In this document: positions 41,779-52,407 of the stretch, in pieces
Position numbering within the stretch: position 1 is the first letter of the stretch
How the letters are laid out: the number at the start of each line of letters is the position of its first letter
Assembly (NCBI GenBank): GCA_017354895.1
Contig: CP071497.1
Coordinates: 4,340,001 to 4,404,000 of the forward strand
Reading direction: 5' to 3'
DNA length: 64,000 nucleotides
Source: Podospora comata
Lineage: Eukaryota; Ascomycota; Sordariomycetes; Sordariales; Podosporaceae
Program-made: the position numbers and the translations under genes
The notes under the pieces: generated by a model
Seen by the model: only the letters and a program-made list of their open reading frames with translations
What the model was told of the DNA's origin: nothing
Database searches by the model: none

Positions 41779-41923
41779 CTTTTCAGAGTGTCTGAATTGA
41801 TGGTTCTAAATTATGCGGGTTGATGGCAGATTTTATAACATTCCAATCTCAATTCCTGGATGACGGCGCGACCTCGAATCCCAAATCATGGAAAGCCATC
41901 ATGTTGGCGAATCCCATTTCTCA

Positions 41924-42670
41924 TTAGAGACCCCTATTAATGGGTGGTAATTTGGCTATTCGCCGACTCCTGCGGGGGCCCTGGGGCCGCGGTAGAGCAA
42001 CTGAAAGACCGGCTCCCGTGTTCTGGGCACTGAGCAGACCTCTGTTGCGCTTTTGTGGGCGGTCGTCATCGCTTTCGTCGATCCTCTGTCTTTTCCTACC
42101 AGAAGGCAAAACCTGAAGAATCCATTGTTTACGATTTCTGAGCATATCTCGATCGCAAGGGTGAGCCTTCAGCTCACACAGGCATGTCTAGGCGAGGTAC
42201 TCAATCCACGTCGTCGTTTGTTCGTCCAGAATTTGATATCGTGGGATATTCTGGCCTTCAAGTACCTTCCCAATTGCATCTTTGTGATTAGGATCATTCC
42301 AGCCGTTCTTTTGCCATTGTTTGAACTGCCTTCAGTCATGGAACTGTGTTGCGAATATCCTGTTCTCCGGGTAAGGTGTGGAGCGTAGCCACGACTTGAG
42401 GGTTTTCGGATTCTCTGCAATAGTGGCCTCGACAAAATGAAAGTCACAGAAAGGCCGCCCATCATCCGCCAGCAATTTATCGTAGTACTGTTTCTCGCTA
42501 TCATCGCAGGGTGCCGGGCTCGTAGTGGTGCTTCGGTGTGAAAACGTGTCGTGAACACGGTTGCGTGAAGTAGGGTCGAGCAAGCGTGCGTTGACCTCAT
42601 TGAGATCAATCGGTTTGTCTTCGTGGTGGTCGTTTTCGTTGGGGGAAAACGGTGCTGAGGAGGTGTTCAT
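41924..42670 (-). pseudogene. unrecognised protein gene with two in-frame stops
   Basis: From the ATG at 42670 one frame of 249 codons runs to the stop at 41924, interrupted by TGA at 42332-42334 and TAG at 42188-42190. Coding character continues smoothly on both sides (F-C-D-F-H-F-V-E-A-T; W-Q-K-N-G-W-N-D-P-N-H; a basic part with G-R-K-R-Q-R; and a C-terminal P-R-R-S-R-R-I-A-K-L-P-P). TGA from CGA and TAG from CAG both need C-to-T changes. There are no frameshifts, so inactivation looks recent. The R-R-S-R-R-I tail resembles the one at 31.5-32.0 kb. Confidence 0.6.
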
Positions 42671-42878
42671 TCTCCCTCAAATATGTAAATTGTATAAATG
42701 AATTAAGACCACAAGCGTAGTATGGCTTTGAAAATGAGAGGGGATTGGCCTCAGCCGGAAGACGGTCACATGACAGGGACGAGAGACCTCCCGCTTCTCC
42801 TGGCAGATTCTCAAGCTGTCAATTTCCTTCTCCTGATTACCTAGCTATCACCTTTCCAATCACATGAGATAAGCTGCC

Positions 42879-44115
42879 ATGATTTACCAGCTGGTTTATT
42901 CAAACTTTAGCACCCTTTTTACGATCATCTCGGCCGTACTCCTCGGAATATGGAATGGCAAACTCAAGAGCACGCCCTGGCTTCTGTGGTTTGGTGACGA
43001 GAAGTTCACCGTCAAAAGCAGATGGCCGCACTACAATCAAGTCCTTCATTGGATCGCTGAGAACAACGACGATAGCCGGATTTTTTTGGACGAGTCCAGT
43101 GAAGCCATGTTACAGAGGCGAGACACAGGATGCAGAAAAAATAAGGCCGGCTTTTGGGTTCCAAGGCAAATGGATAGGGTAAATATTCACTGCCATGCAA
43201 TGGACAGTGGCTGATGGATGACAGGACTTTCTCGGCCTTCGCCCCGATCATGACATCGCCTTTCGCTGGCACCATCACACTCTTCATGCTAGACGACGCA
43301 TAATCAGTAGTTCCACAAAGAACAGCCCGGGAGAGGAGCTCATCGAGATCTGGTGTTGGGATAAGGGTGATCGACAAGGTACTAAAGCTCGTTAAAAAAC
43401 AGACCTGAAAGCTAACTGTTGAAGCTATAATCGACCTTCTAGCTTTCGTTAGTCGTAAAGAGAGGTTAGATGTATATGTGCCAACCGAGCTCGAATGGGG
43501 AATACCCAACTGGAAGAAGCTCAAGAAAGCGAAAATAGTAACAGCATTACACTTATGGAAGAGATTGATTGCAGCGTCGCCAGTCGATCCCGCAGCATAA
43601 AGCAGGACCCCAATTCGCAGAACTACCTAACACTTGCTGGGCTTTTGGAGAGTCTTGATGGCTTCATGGGCTTGGGAGATGGTAAAATCATCATCATTAC
43701 AACCAACAATCCTGAGCTCTTGGACGAAGCCCTTACTCGTCCCGGCCGAATCGACGCCAAATTCGAGTTCCCCCCTCATCCAGTTCAGGCCGTCACCCAA
43801 CAAATGTTCAATCACTAGTATAAAGACATATCTGAACCCGAAGCACTGGCGAAAATGTCAGCGGAGTTTGCCTCCATTGTACCCGCAACCGCGAAGGTCC
43901 ACGACATTCAGCAACTGTTATTGGAAAACTTAAAGGATCCACAACAAGCGATCACGACAGCACGTGCTACGTACACAAGCCCAGGCATCGGGGAGAGTGA
44001 CTGTTCTGTGGTGGATTCCACATTCGCTCCCATAGGCGCAGCTAGCCTAGGCTCGTTTCAATTAATTCTTTCCTTAATCATTAACACCTTCATTTCGGCA
44101 GTAACTGATGGGTAG
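42879..44115 (+). pseudogene. BCS1-like AAA ATPase, broken
   Basis: The region 43495-44115 encodes the second half of an AAA module in one frame: Walker B T-L-M-E-E-I-D-C, L-A-G-L-L-E-S-L-D-G, sensor-1 I-I-I-T-T-N-N-P-E, and the arginine-finger segment R-P-G-R-I-D. One TAG (43816-43818) follows, then the typical C-terminal helices (I-Q-Q-L-L-L-E-N-L-K-D-P-Q-Q-A). The frame at 42879-43214 could be its N-terminus with a membrane-like segment. The part between, which should hold Walker A, is not recoverable in any plus-strand frame. BCS1-like ATPases are AAA proteins related to the mitochondrial complex III assembly factor; lineage-specific copies are common in fungi. Confidence 0.65.
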
Positions 44116-45220
44116 CTAGGTTTATCCGGAGAAGAGGTTATAAGATATATAGTAGTAAAGTCTAGTCATCAATCTTCATTTTTTTCCATCAATCCTCATC
44201 TGTAATCTGCCATCTGCCATTAATCTGTCATCAATCCTTAGTCTCTATCCCAGAAATCCAATACTTATGTATTACGTCTTAGAACGAGTTCGACCTTATT
44301 ATATAAATCAAGTAGCTCTTTATTTACCCTAAAGTAAGCTAAAAAATAACGAGTCTATAATATCGTTTTAGGAATTTTAGTACTTCGATTACAATAGGTC
44401 CCCGACAAGTGGAGTAATATCTTTATAAAGGGTATTAAATAATATAAAGTATTTTCGTTAACCTAAATAATTTAAAATTAATATCGCGGTTACTAAAGTA
44501 TACAGTAACCATATATGTACGATCTATTAATATATCTAAATAGGAGTTATTATAGGGCCGTATTTTAAGGAGAAAGGAAAGTTCGTAATATTAATAAAAG
44601 TATAGTAAAACTGCTATACGAGTTTATTCTAAATTTCTTATTTATTACTCGAGATACTTACTAGTTTATTTACTCATTATTGCTGGATGAAACTATTAAT
44701 GGCTAGTGAGTTTGCTTATGGGGATCTTTAAACCGCTAAAAGCCAAAATCTATAGGGTTGGTCTAGGATTTATAGCGCGGATTTAATATATCCCACCTTC
44801 TTGCCGGGATTGCATCTTGGAACATATAGTTAGGCTCCTCGCAAGCGCGGGAAATAAATTCGTTACCTCCTTATAATATAGATAACCTCGAGTGTCTCGA
44901 TCCAGAGCGCCACTACTATTGCGGCAAGGTTTACTAAACCCATACATCTCTTCTACGCTATTCTCGGATCTACCTTGCTCTTACTAAGGATTGCAAATCT
45001 ATACTACGAATCCTGGCTTGCTTGGAGTCCCAACCAGTACCTGCTGATTTATTTTATCGAGCTTTATTTCCTTTTAAGGCCTGGAATAAGAACGGAAACG
45101 AATCGTACGATCGTTTGGCTAAGCTGGAACCTGTGTTTAATAACTTTGTACGGTTAGACCGGGCCGTTCTAAGTAGCTCTCCGTTTGTTAAACGGCAAAC
45201 CACCAACCATCACCTTTAAC
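44116..45220. other. A+T-rich, RIP-like sequence without a gene
   Basis: Composition changes sharply to A+T-rich with very many TAA, TTA and TAT words. This is the pattern left by heavy C-to-T mutation of a repeated sequence. The original element cannot be named from what remains. Confidence 0.5.
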
Positions 45221-45256
45221 GCGGAGTCAGGGCCAAAGGGTAACGTGCTGCTCGGG

Positions 45257-46132
45257 GAGTTCTTGCTTGTCCAAGCATAAAGTGCCGCCGAACAGGGCCA
45301 TATTTCTCGATCGTGGCAGCATCTAAACCAATGGACACCCGCCTATGTAGCACAGCCCTCTCTCCTTAAAAGCATTATAAGCTTCCGCTTTAACCTAATG
45401 AGGGGGAAGCTATATCGCTATAAGGGTGCTTTTGAGAAATCGCGCTTATACCTCGAGCTACTAAGCTCCCAGTATCCTATACCTCGACCTTAGTTCCTTT
45501 CTAAACTCTACTTTCTCGCAGTATACGGAAAGCTCGCTTTATAGAATAAAGGATATACTTTACTAGTAAAAATAATTATTATAACGAGTTTACGTAGACG
45601 GCTCCTATACTTAAGTCGGGCCGAGTTTTACTTTACTCGAAGACTCGACGGTTCTAATAACGATATTAAACTTATAAAAAATTTATTTATTAACTTTTTT
45701 ACCGATTATAAGAAAGTTACCTCTACTCGACTATCGGTTAAGCGTAACTTTATATAAGTTTATTTCGGGTTAGCGGTTATTAGTTACATGTAGCGACGTG
45801 GGAAAACGTATTTCGCACTACTTTAGGCCTTAAACGACTAGAGGCTTACATATAAGGCTTACTTAGGGAACTTACTTACTAATTAGCGGCCAGGATTCCC
45901 TATCCTTATTTACCTACTCTCGGTTACTAATATTAAGATTGCATTGAACGACTCTACCTGGAGGATCGATTTGCGCGATGCCCACGAGATTTGGGCCGAG
46001 TTTAGCCAGGCAGAGTGTGATCAGCGATTCTTCTTCGCAAACATCGGCACGCGGTGGGCAAATATGGTGTGTCATTGGCTTGAGGGGGCTGGGAAAGCTC
46101 CAGTTCTTCCACGATGGGAACCTCATGGGTAA
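45257..46132 (+). pseudogene. unrecognised gene decayed by TAA/TAG stops
   Basis: One frame (register of base 45419) keeps coding character for ~290 codons, with stops that are all TAA or TAG. Readable pieces include A-F-E-K-S-R-L-Y-L-E-L-L-S-S-Q-Y-P, F-L-S-K-L-Y-F-L-A-V-Y-G-K, R-L-D-G-S-N-N-D-I-K, and an undamaged end R-D-A-H-E-I-W-A-E-F-S-Q-A-E-C-D-Q-R-F-F. The lack of TGA and of frameshifts points to point mutation rather than age alone. I do not recognise the family. Confidence 0.5.
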
Positions 46133-47646
46133 ATACAGAAATTGCACGCATTCTCACAATCTTGCCCCCCCTCATTTTGGATGTGGCCAAACACGCAGTG
46201 TGGCGAATGATGTGATGGTTGCGGATTCCCGTCAATTCCCCGCGTTCGAGTGTTTATCGCCTGTGAAAAAGCTCCAGACATGACGCACCCACAGGGCATC
46301 AAATGAGGCAAATGGGTTCATGTATTCGAGCCTATCCAGAGGGCATTAACTATGTGGTTAAGTGATGAAAGTAGAGTGAACATACACTCCATTCTCCCCC
46401 ATTTGTGAATAGAACGATCTGATGAGGATTAGCTGAGTTCCAGACATCATTTTCTGCTAGGCACGTACAAGCTCTCGTATTCCATCATTGTTATCAGAAG
46501 AGTGGGCGTGATGTGAGGTGGATTAGTTAGTTTTTGTTCTTGAGTAAGCTCGGGACAGAAAGGGGATCGATTGTCAATTTAAGGCCGGGGCCATGAACTA
46601 TGAAAGGTTACCTAGGTTCACAGCCGCTCAGTCGATGCGGGCTGGTCTGTGGGCGCCTTGAAAATCCGGGGAGGAAATGTTCCGCAGCCTACTGTCATTT
46701 CTATTCTCGTCTCCTATATCGTAAGTGATATCTCCATAATTGCTGGCATTCTCTGACTCCCATTCTTAGTTTTTCTCGTATACGCCGGAGCGCCTCAAGA
46801 TGTCTCTTTTTTTACTAGGTATCGAGAAGTTGGTACCAACAATGAAGGGGGTACCGTGAGAGAACAACCGTATATTTGATCATTTTCTATCGAGAACGTG
46901 GAAGGTCTATCTGGGAATTAAGATGTGGACTCTGCTTTGATTGTGGGATGCAGAGGGGATGATCGTGCGGACTTTTGCATGGTTGGTGACCGGGGAGTAG
47001 GCTTTTTGGAGGACAAAGGGGTGAGTCTTGTTAAGGTAGAGGCAATGAGGTTAGGTGGATTGATGGATGGGTATACCTGGCAGCCCGTCTTGTCAGGCCT
47101 CTGCGCTGGTCTAATGTTCCCCTTCGCCGTGTCGGTCTTCTCGTGCTGCTCTGAGACCGGTTTGATCGCAAGTTCCCTTTCTCGGAGGGGATAGATTCCC
47201 ATGAATGCATAAGCCTGTTGTAATATACCACGCTTGCCTTTGGATTTTTAGATACTCGTTTTGATGAGGGTAATTGACTTTGGTGAAGGAGGTTAAGGAT
47301 ATCCCTCCTAAGCTTTCCTCGCACCCCAGTATAGTGTATGTCAACTATCAAAGAGTCCTCCAGCCACTCGCTATATTCAACCTTATTGCCTGTCCCATTC
47401 GTCGTTGTCTGCTGAGCACCACCAAAGTGATGCTTCAACGTCTTCCTGTCAGCTCCACCATCCAGCCCATTGCTGCAATCCGCCCCCAGTGTCCCCAAGT
47501 TCGTCTTACCGCACGAAGATCCGCTCTAACCTTCGTAGTGAGAATAGCTAAATCTAAGCATACAAGGCTAGCCGAGTACGCGGTTGGGCGGGGAGAAGAG
47601 CGGGTTGGGGCTCCTGCATTAGTGCAACTTTTTACAGCTACCCCCG
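46133..47646. other. 1.5 kb without a supported gene
   Basis: A minus-strand frame at 47031-47495 lacks an ATG start and known motifs, and I leave it out. Nothing else is visible before the tandem repeats. Confidence 0.3.
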
Positions 47647-47876
47647 GCTGACCTAATAACAGGGATCACAAAACTGTGATGCCTGTACTACAGTAAGTGT
47701 TGATGGGCCAAAGCTGGCCTGATGGCAGGGATTACAAAACTGTGATCCCTGAAAGTGTAGATAGGCCAAAGGCTGACCTGGCGACATGGATCACAAACTG
47801 TGATGCCTGTAAGCTGGGCCAAAACTGACCTGATGATATGGAACAAAAAAACTGTGATCCTTGAAAGTGCAGATTG
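47647..47876. repeat. four degenerate tandem repeats with an internal palindrome
   Basis: Units start near 47647, 47714, 47773 and 47825, 52-67 bp apart. Each has CTGACCTGATG-like sequence followed by a near-palindrome GGGATCACAAAACTGTGATCCC (arms GGGATCACA and TGTGATCCC, loop AAAC) and, in three units, a GGCCAAA linker. The palindromes would form stable hairpins or be two-fold protein-binding sites. Changes between copies are partly compensated. Confidence 0.75.
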
Positions 47877-48384
47877 AACGCCGTACACGCATCAGCTCCG
47901 GAAGTCAATGTGAGCGAGCCAACAATGACCAGTAGAATATGAGCGCTCCAGATGCTCGTCCAGGCGGCCGGTTCCCCTATATCCGGAAACCGAAACTAGC
48001 TAGACGCAACTGCGGACATGCCTTGCGGGCTGAAATTACATCGTTTCCTTTACAGGTCTCATTGCATCCACTATGGCGGGCGTGCAGAACGGACGTGTGG
48101 GAACAAGAGGTCATGTTCCGAGCTGACCTTCTGATTCACACAATCGGCAGTTGACGCTGAAGTCGAACTGCCCACACTCGTCATCACTATGAGCTGGTAA
48201 ATTAGGAAATTACTTGAACTTGATGAGGTCTATTATCGGTGAAGACAGTTAAAGTATTTCAGTCTGACCGATACTCCCCCATTTGCTTTTATACCTATCT
48301 CTTATTCTCCACAAGCCAGATACAGTTTACCTCTATTTATTATCGTTTACTAGCACCTTTTACTTCTGCTCTCAGCATATCAAT

Positions 48385-49363
48385 ATGGTCAATTTGCGAG
48401 ACGTTCTCCTTCAGTCCCCGTTGCTAAATGATACTGCCTCATTTTATAGATATCCAGGAGTTGGCAGACCCACTCTGACCCAGAAGGCCTGGGCGCGAGA
48501 CTATTATGAGGTCCAAAACCTTTAATTCTATGTAAACCCTACCGAAGCCGATATCGATTAAGTGTTTGGGCCCGAAGATGCTTTAGAAATCTATCTCCTA
48601 AATAGGGAGGTGAGCCCTCTAAACGTCACTACCGAATGGCTACAGAAGGAGGGTAACAGTGTCAGGATATTCTATACCAAAGTCGCAGAACCTATCTAGC
48701 TCGCCTTCCAACCAGTCATCGCCTTACGGTCAGAATCAGGACCTTTTAGCCCAACCGACGTTAACCAGACCACTGACTTCACTTAGGGATATGGAAATCA
48801 TTGCCTTATAATAGGGGAACTCAAAAGGTATAGGAGAATCGATATCGATAGGTGGACGGGAGTGGTTGGATAAAATGCTAATCGGACTTAGCTAGGAAAG
48901 GAGCTAAGAGGGTAAGTATAATAGCCCTATAATTATAGCTGCTTACTGATAAGTATGTAGAAACTACTATAAATATAAATACTTCGCTGGAATAATATTT
49001 GACGGCCAGTACCTTATGATCCTTATATTTCATGTTTAGGTAGCTCGGAACATCTGGGACCAAAACTGCGAAGTTACTGCCCTTTTTTTTATAAGTAACT
49101 GGGAAATATTGCGCTATGGCCTCTTCCGGACGATGACCCATCAGATTCGGAGAATGCAAGCTGCCGAGCCCCTGGAAGTGATCTTGGATGGTTATTATCG
49201 TAGATTCAGATGGCATTCAGGAATTCCTTGTTGGGTTGATGGGAACGGTGAATACGAAGCGCATCCCAATAGTTACATACGGCTACTTCATGAGTCTGGC
49301 GCATGGTATTGGATTGACAGGGATGGGCAGCGGGTCTGGGATACTATCGGCCTCGGGTTTTGA
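48385..49363 (+). pseudogene. uncharacterised fungal family gene, RIP-decayed
   Basis: From the ATG at 48385 one frame continues ~165 codons through seven stops, all TAA or TAG. It reads R-D-V-L-L-Q-S-P-L-L, Y-R-Y-P-G-V-G-R-P-T, V-F-G-P-E-D-A-L, G-N-H-C-L-I-I-G-E-L-K-R and G-K-E-L-R-G, the signature order of a recurrent ascomycete family of ~330 residues with no known function. After an A+T-rich gap and a frame change, its C-terminus is undamaged at 49109-49363 (W-V-D-G-N-G-E-Y-E-A-H-P, G-A-W-Y-W-I-D-R-D-G, V-W-D-T-I-G-L). The 5' part is far more mutated than the 3' part. Confidence 0.6.
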
Positions 49364-50104
49364 CATCGTGCCCCCCTCCCACCCCCCACACAATTACTGC
49401 GATCAACGAGATCGGAGCGTTTCCAAGCATGGACTCGGCAACAACGGAAACAACGACCTCCTCCCAGGCAAGCTGTCTTGCCCGCTGAGCAAGCGGGGCA
49501 TTAGCTACTTTGCACTCGCGGCCTTGTAGAATACTGATGAGGTGATGTGCAGATCCAGCAATTTCACCATGTGCCACCTTGATGCCTACGACTCTCGGAG
49601 TCCTGGCAGGTCTGCCGAGGGAGTAGTTGGTTGAGTATGGTTGGGTATCAGGCTTGAGGGAACCAATCAAATACCAACTCACAATGTAACGGAGCCTTTG
49701 AGGCAGCTGCTGGAATGAATCTTTGGCTTCCCATGTCCGTGCTTGTCGACCCAGTGCAGCATCGGGGAGAGGGCTGGGGATGCTCTGCCGCAAGTGGCAC
49801 AATCTGTCAATGGGGTCACCCTTGGAAGAAGTTCCCGCTCAACGTACCGAACTGGAGCTTTTCAGCGGCATCTAGGTTGGCTTGCAATTTGATGTCCAAT
49901 CCATATACCAGCTACCTTCAATAATTCTTAGGACCTAATCGCTTGATCCGTGCACACTCAGCACAAAACTGGCTGTGATGGTTATGCCTGACTTGGCTTG
50001 CCGGAGTTTTGGTAGAAAGGATTGTAGCTGAAGGGTAGAAAACGTCTTGATTGTCGGCTTCCACTTCTCCAAGTTGTGGCCTCTAGATCAGGCGGCACAT
50101 GGAT
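49364..50104. other. intergenic; possible unresolved minus-strand exons
   Basis: The minus strand around 49350-49900 has open frames with a GTACGT donor near 49845 and a GTGAGT donor near 49684, but I could not assemble a convincing protein. Confidence 0.25.
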
Positions 50105-51413
50105 TTACTCATTGCAATCGAGATTATCGAAGGTATGGTTCCGCACCTTTTGAGTCCGAAACCCCAAGCGTAGGGCACGGTGATACAACTGGTCTACGCA
50201 ATTAGAATTCACACCGGCTCGAACATATTCGCCTTTTTTTTCTTTCAGTGGTCGATCCTCTGATAACAATGGGAAATGAAGTAGTACAAAGAGAAACAAC
50301 TGAGCGTATGCCAGGTCCACGGTAGTTGAGTCCACCAAGGCAAAACTGCCTTCTACTACCTCCAAGACAGGATTATACGTCCACTGCTGAGATAGACTTT
50401 GGAATTTAGTTTCGGACCGGGAGCCATCAGCAATGAAATGCCGTAGAGTTCGTGCGCCGATGGAGAAGTATCTCATATTGTTATGGAAAGTCGTTAGACT
50501 TGGTATCACCACGTTCAGTGACGAGATATTTGATAGGATTTGATTTCGTAAGATTGGATCATGGATCTGGAAGAACACTTGATGTGAAGTCATCATTGTG
50601 GCGATTACTTTTGAGTCTTCCGGATCCGAGGGAACACGATGTGTTAAGAGCTCTACGGTCGGATAGTCGATTAAGGACATCAGTTCTGGTCTATTTCCCA
50701 GAATCTTGCCCCAGATGATGGCAATATGCTCAAGATGTCGTTGAATGTGCTCCGGGCAATGAAGCGCTAGATATTTGTGGATACTGCCGAGTTCAAGGCC
50801 ATTGCGCATGCCTGGAATTTGGAGCAAAGTGTACAGACTGTCAACAAATGCCTCTGTATCGCAGATGCCTTCGTGATGACTGCAGAAGGAGGCTTAGTGC
50901 TTTCTGTTTACACAATGAAAGTCTCCCTCTTCACAACCTTGCTTCGTTGACTCGGTTGTGATGGTAGTTGCACAAAACATGCCAGAGAATCTCGCCATCA
51001 GGAAAGGTGACCAGGTCCAGGTGAAGGGTTCTAACATCTGCAAGGGTTAGAATGCTGTTTCCCGGATTTTGGAATAATATCCCATGATATTTACCTGGAG
51101 GCATAATGCAGAGTTTGACTAGCAGCCAGTGCCGGACAGGTTTTCGGTTGATGGCATTGGGGACTAGGACTGACCTAGCATGAAGAGGAACTCGTGGATG
51201 ATGTCCCGACATCAGGGTGGAGGAAAGTTCGTGGACTGATGTGTAATTAAGAAAGTGTAAGATGAATCGAACGCAAGGCTTGCCGACGACGCCGAGTATG
51301 CATGGAGGGTGTCGCTGGTCAAGGCTTCTGGAGAAATGGTGGCGTAACTGGAAATTCTTTGGAGCCGCCTGTAAGGCTGCGAACGGCACGTGAATGACAC
51401 CTATGACTTCCAT
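50105..51413 (-). CDS. unrecognised 416-residue protein
   Basis: Two exons, 51413-50938 and 50879-50105, join in phase if a weak GTTGTG donor pairs with the TTCTGCAG acceptor (58-bp intron with CACTAAG branch). The frame after the acceptor is open and continues the same style, so the join is likely. The protein starts M-E-V-I-G-V-I-H-V-P-F-A and is rich in His, Leu and Pro, with helical segments (F-V-D-S-L-Y-T-L-L-Q, L-A-Y-A-Q-L-F-L-F-V-L-L-H-F). No signal peptide or family motif is seen. No stop interrupts it. Confidence 0.5.
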
Positions 51414-51509
51414 TCTTGTGGACGTGATGCTACAAAAACCTAGGACTGACCCTACACTTTATACTTGGTCCTACCCATCCCTTTTCTTGGATCAGCCGAG
51501 TTCCCGGAT

Positions 51510-52001
51510 CTATAAAAACTCCACTTCAAGTAATCTCTCTACCTCGTTCCTCAAAGACCCCTTTCCGGGGCTCAATGTGCTGACTGGCTTGGATGCTTCT
51601 GGGCTGTCAGGAAAGTCCTGTTTAAGTGGTTCTCCAGATGGGACGCGGGGGCTCTGGTAGCTGAGGGTGGGTAATGTTTGGCGCGACATTGTTGGAGATA
51701 TGCGTCTCGGAGATGTGGAAGCGTGGTGACGCCTTGGTGCATGCGGAGGTGTGGTTTTTGGAGCAACTTCATCAGGCTTGATGCGAGTTTTAACTTTAAG
51801 TCTAATTCCCAGTTCTTCAAAGAACTGATCGTCTGGCTCAAAGCTGAAGGTTTCCCCCTTGTAGGTACCGATAATTCCAATCCTGGCGTCTTGCGACAGA
51901 AAGTTCAGATCCCGTATCTTCCGCATGATGGATGGTCGGCGTTCCTCGAACAACCTCTTTTCGCGCTGGCCTGGCAATCTTCGAAACTTTTTAGATGCCA
52001 T
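51510..52001 (-). CDS. MADS-box-like small protein
   Basis: 163 residues from the ATG at 52001. The first ~65 residues read R-L-P-G-Q-R-E-K-R-L-F-E-E-R-R-P-S-I-M-R-K, then I-R-D-L-N-F-L-S-Q-D-A-R-I-G-I-I-G-T-Y-K, then F-E-P-D-D-Q-F-F-E-E-L. The order of basic helix, hydrophobic helix and two short beta strands is that of a divergent MADS (SRF-type) DNA-binding domain as found in short fungal members. The remainder is Pro/Ser-rich and disordered. It may bind DNA as a dimer; the assignment is by pattern only. Confidence 0.45.
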   Translation of the reverse strand: MASKKFRRLPGQREKRLFEERRPSIMRKIRDLNFLSQDARIGIIGTYKGETFSFEPDDQFFEELGIRLKVKTRIKPDEVAPKTTPPHAPRRHHASTSPRRISPTMSRQTLPTLSYQSPRVPSGEPLKQDFPDSPEASKPVSTLSPGKGSLRNEVERLLEVEFL

Positions 52002-52407
52002 ATTTACGACGTGTGTCCGCTCCCAAGCTTGTTTTTATGAAAGGGCGGGATATTTAATATATTTCTGATCATTGTGGTCTCCAAGTATAGGAGCATGCGA
52101 TAATTAGATCAATGATGTGGTGCAGTGACCCGGCTTGGCCTTGCCGCGCAAGGCCCAGGCTGCCCCGACCATGGCCACCTAGGCCGGGCCGATCGGAGCC
52201 GAAATCCGGGATTGTGGCATGACATTCCGGGCTGTTACGGGGCAAAGCATGGCGGTGAAAATGAAGTGGGGACAATGGTACTTGAAGAAACCAGCGTAAT
52301 GTATTATTGAAGACAAAATACCATAATGCAGTGTTCTAAAAAAGTCCGGGGTCGATAAGCTCCAAATCCCTAAGCTCTTCCACAGACAACTCGGGGGCAT
52401 CGCGGCA

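Noticed and set aside
43012-43524. 170-codon minus-strand frame across the AAA pseudogene
   Set aside because: I considered an inverted piece of the AAA gene because parts read like BCS1 helices, but the match is too weak to support it.
47031-47495. 155-codon minus-strand frame
   Set aside because: No ATG start, no motif and no splice partners; composition does not resemble the genes nearby.
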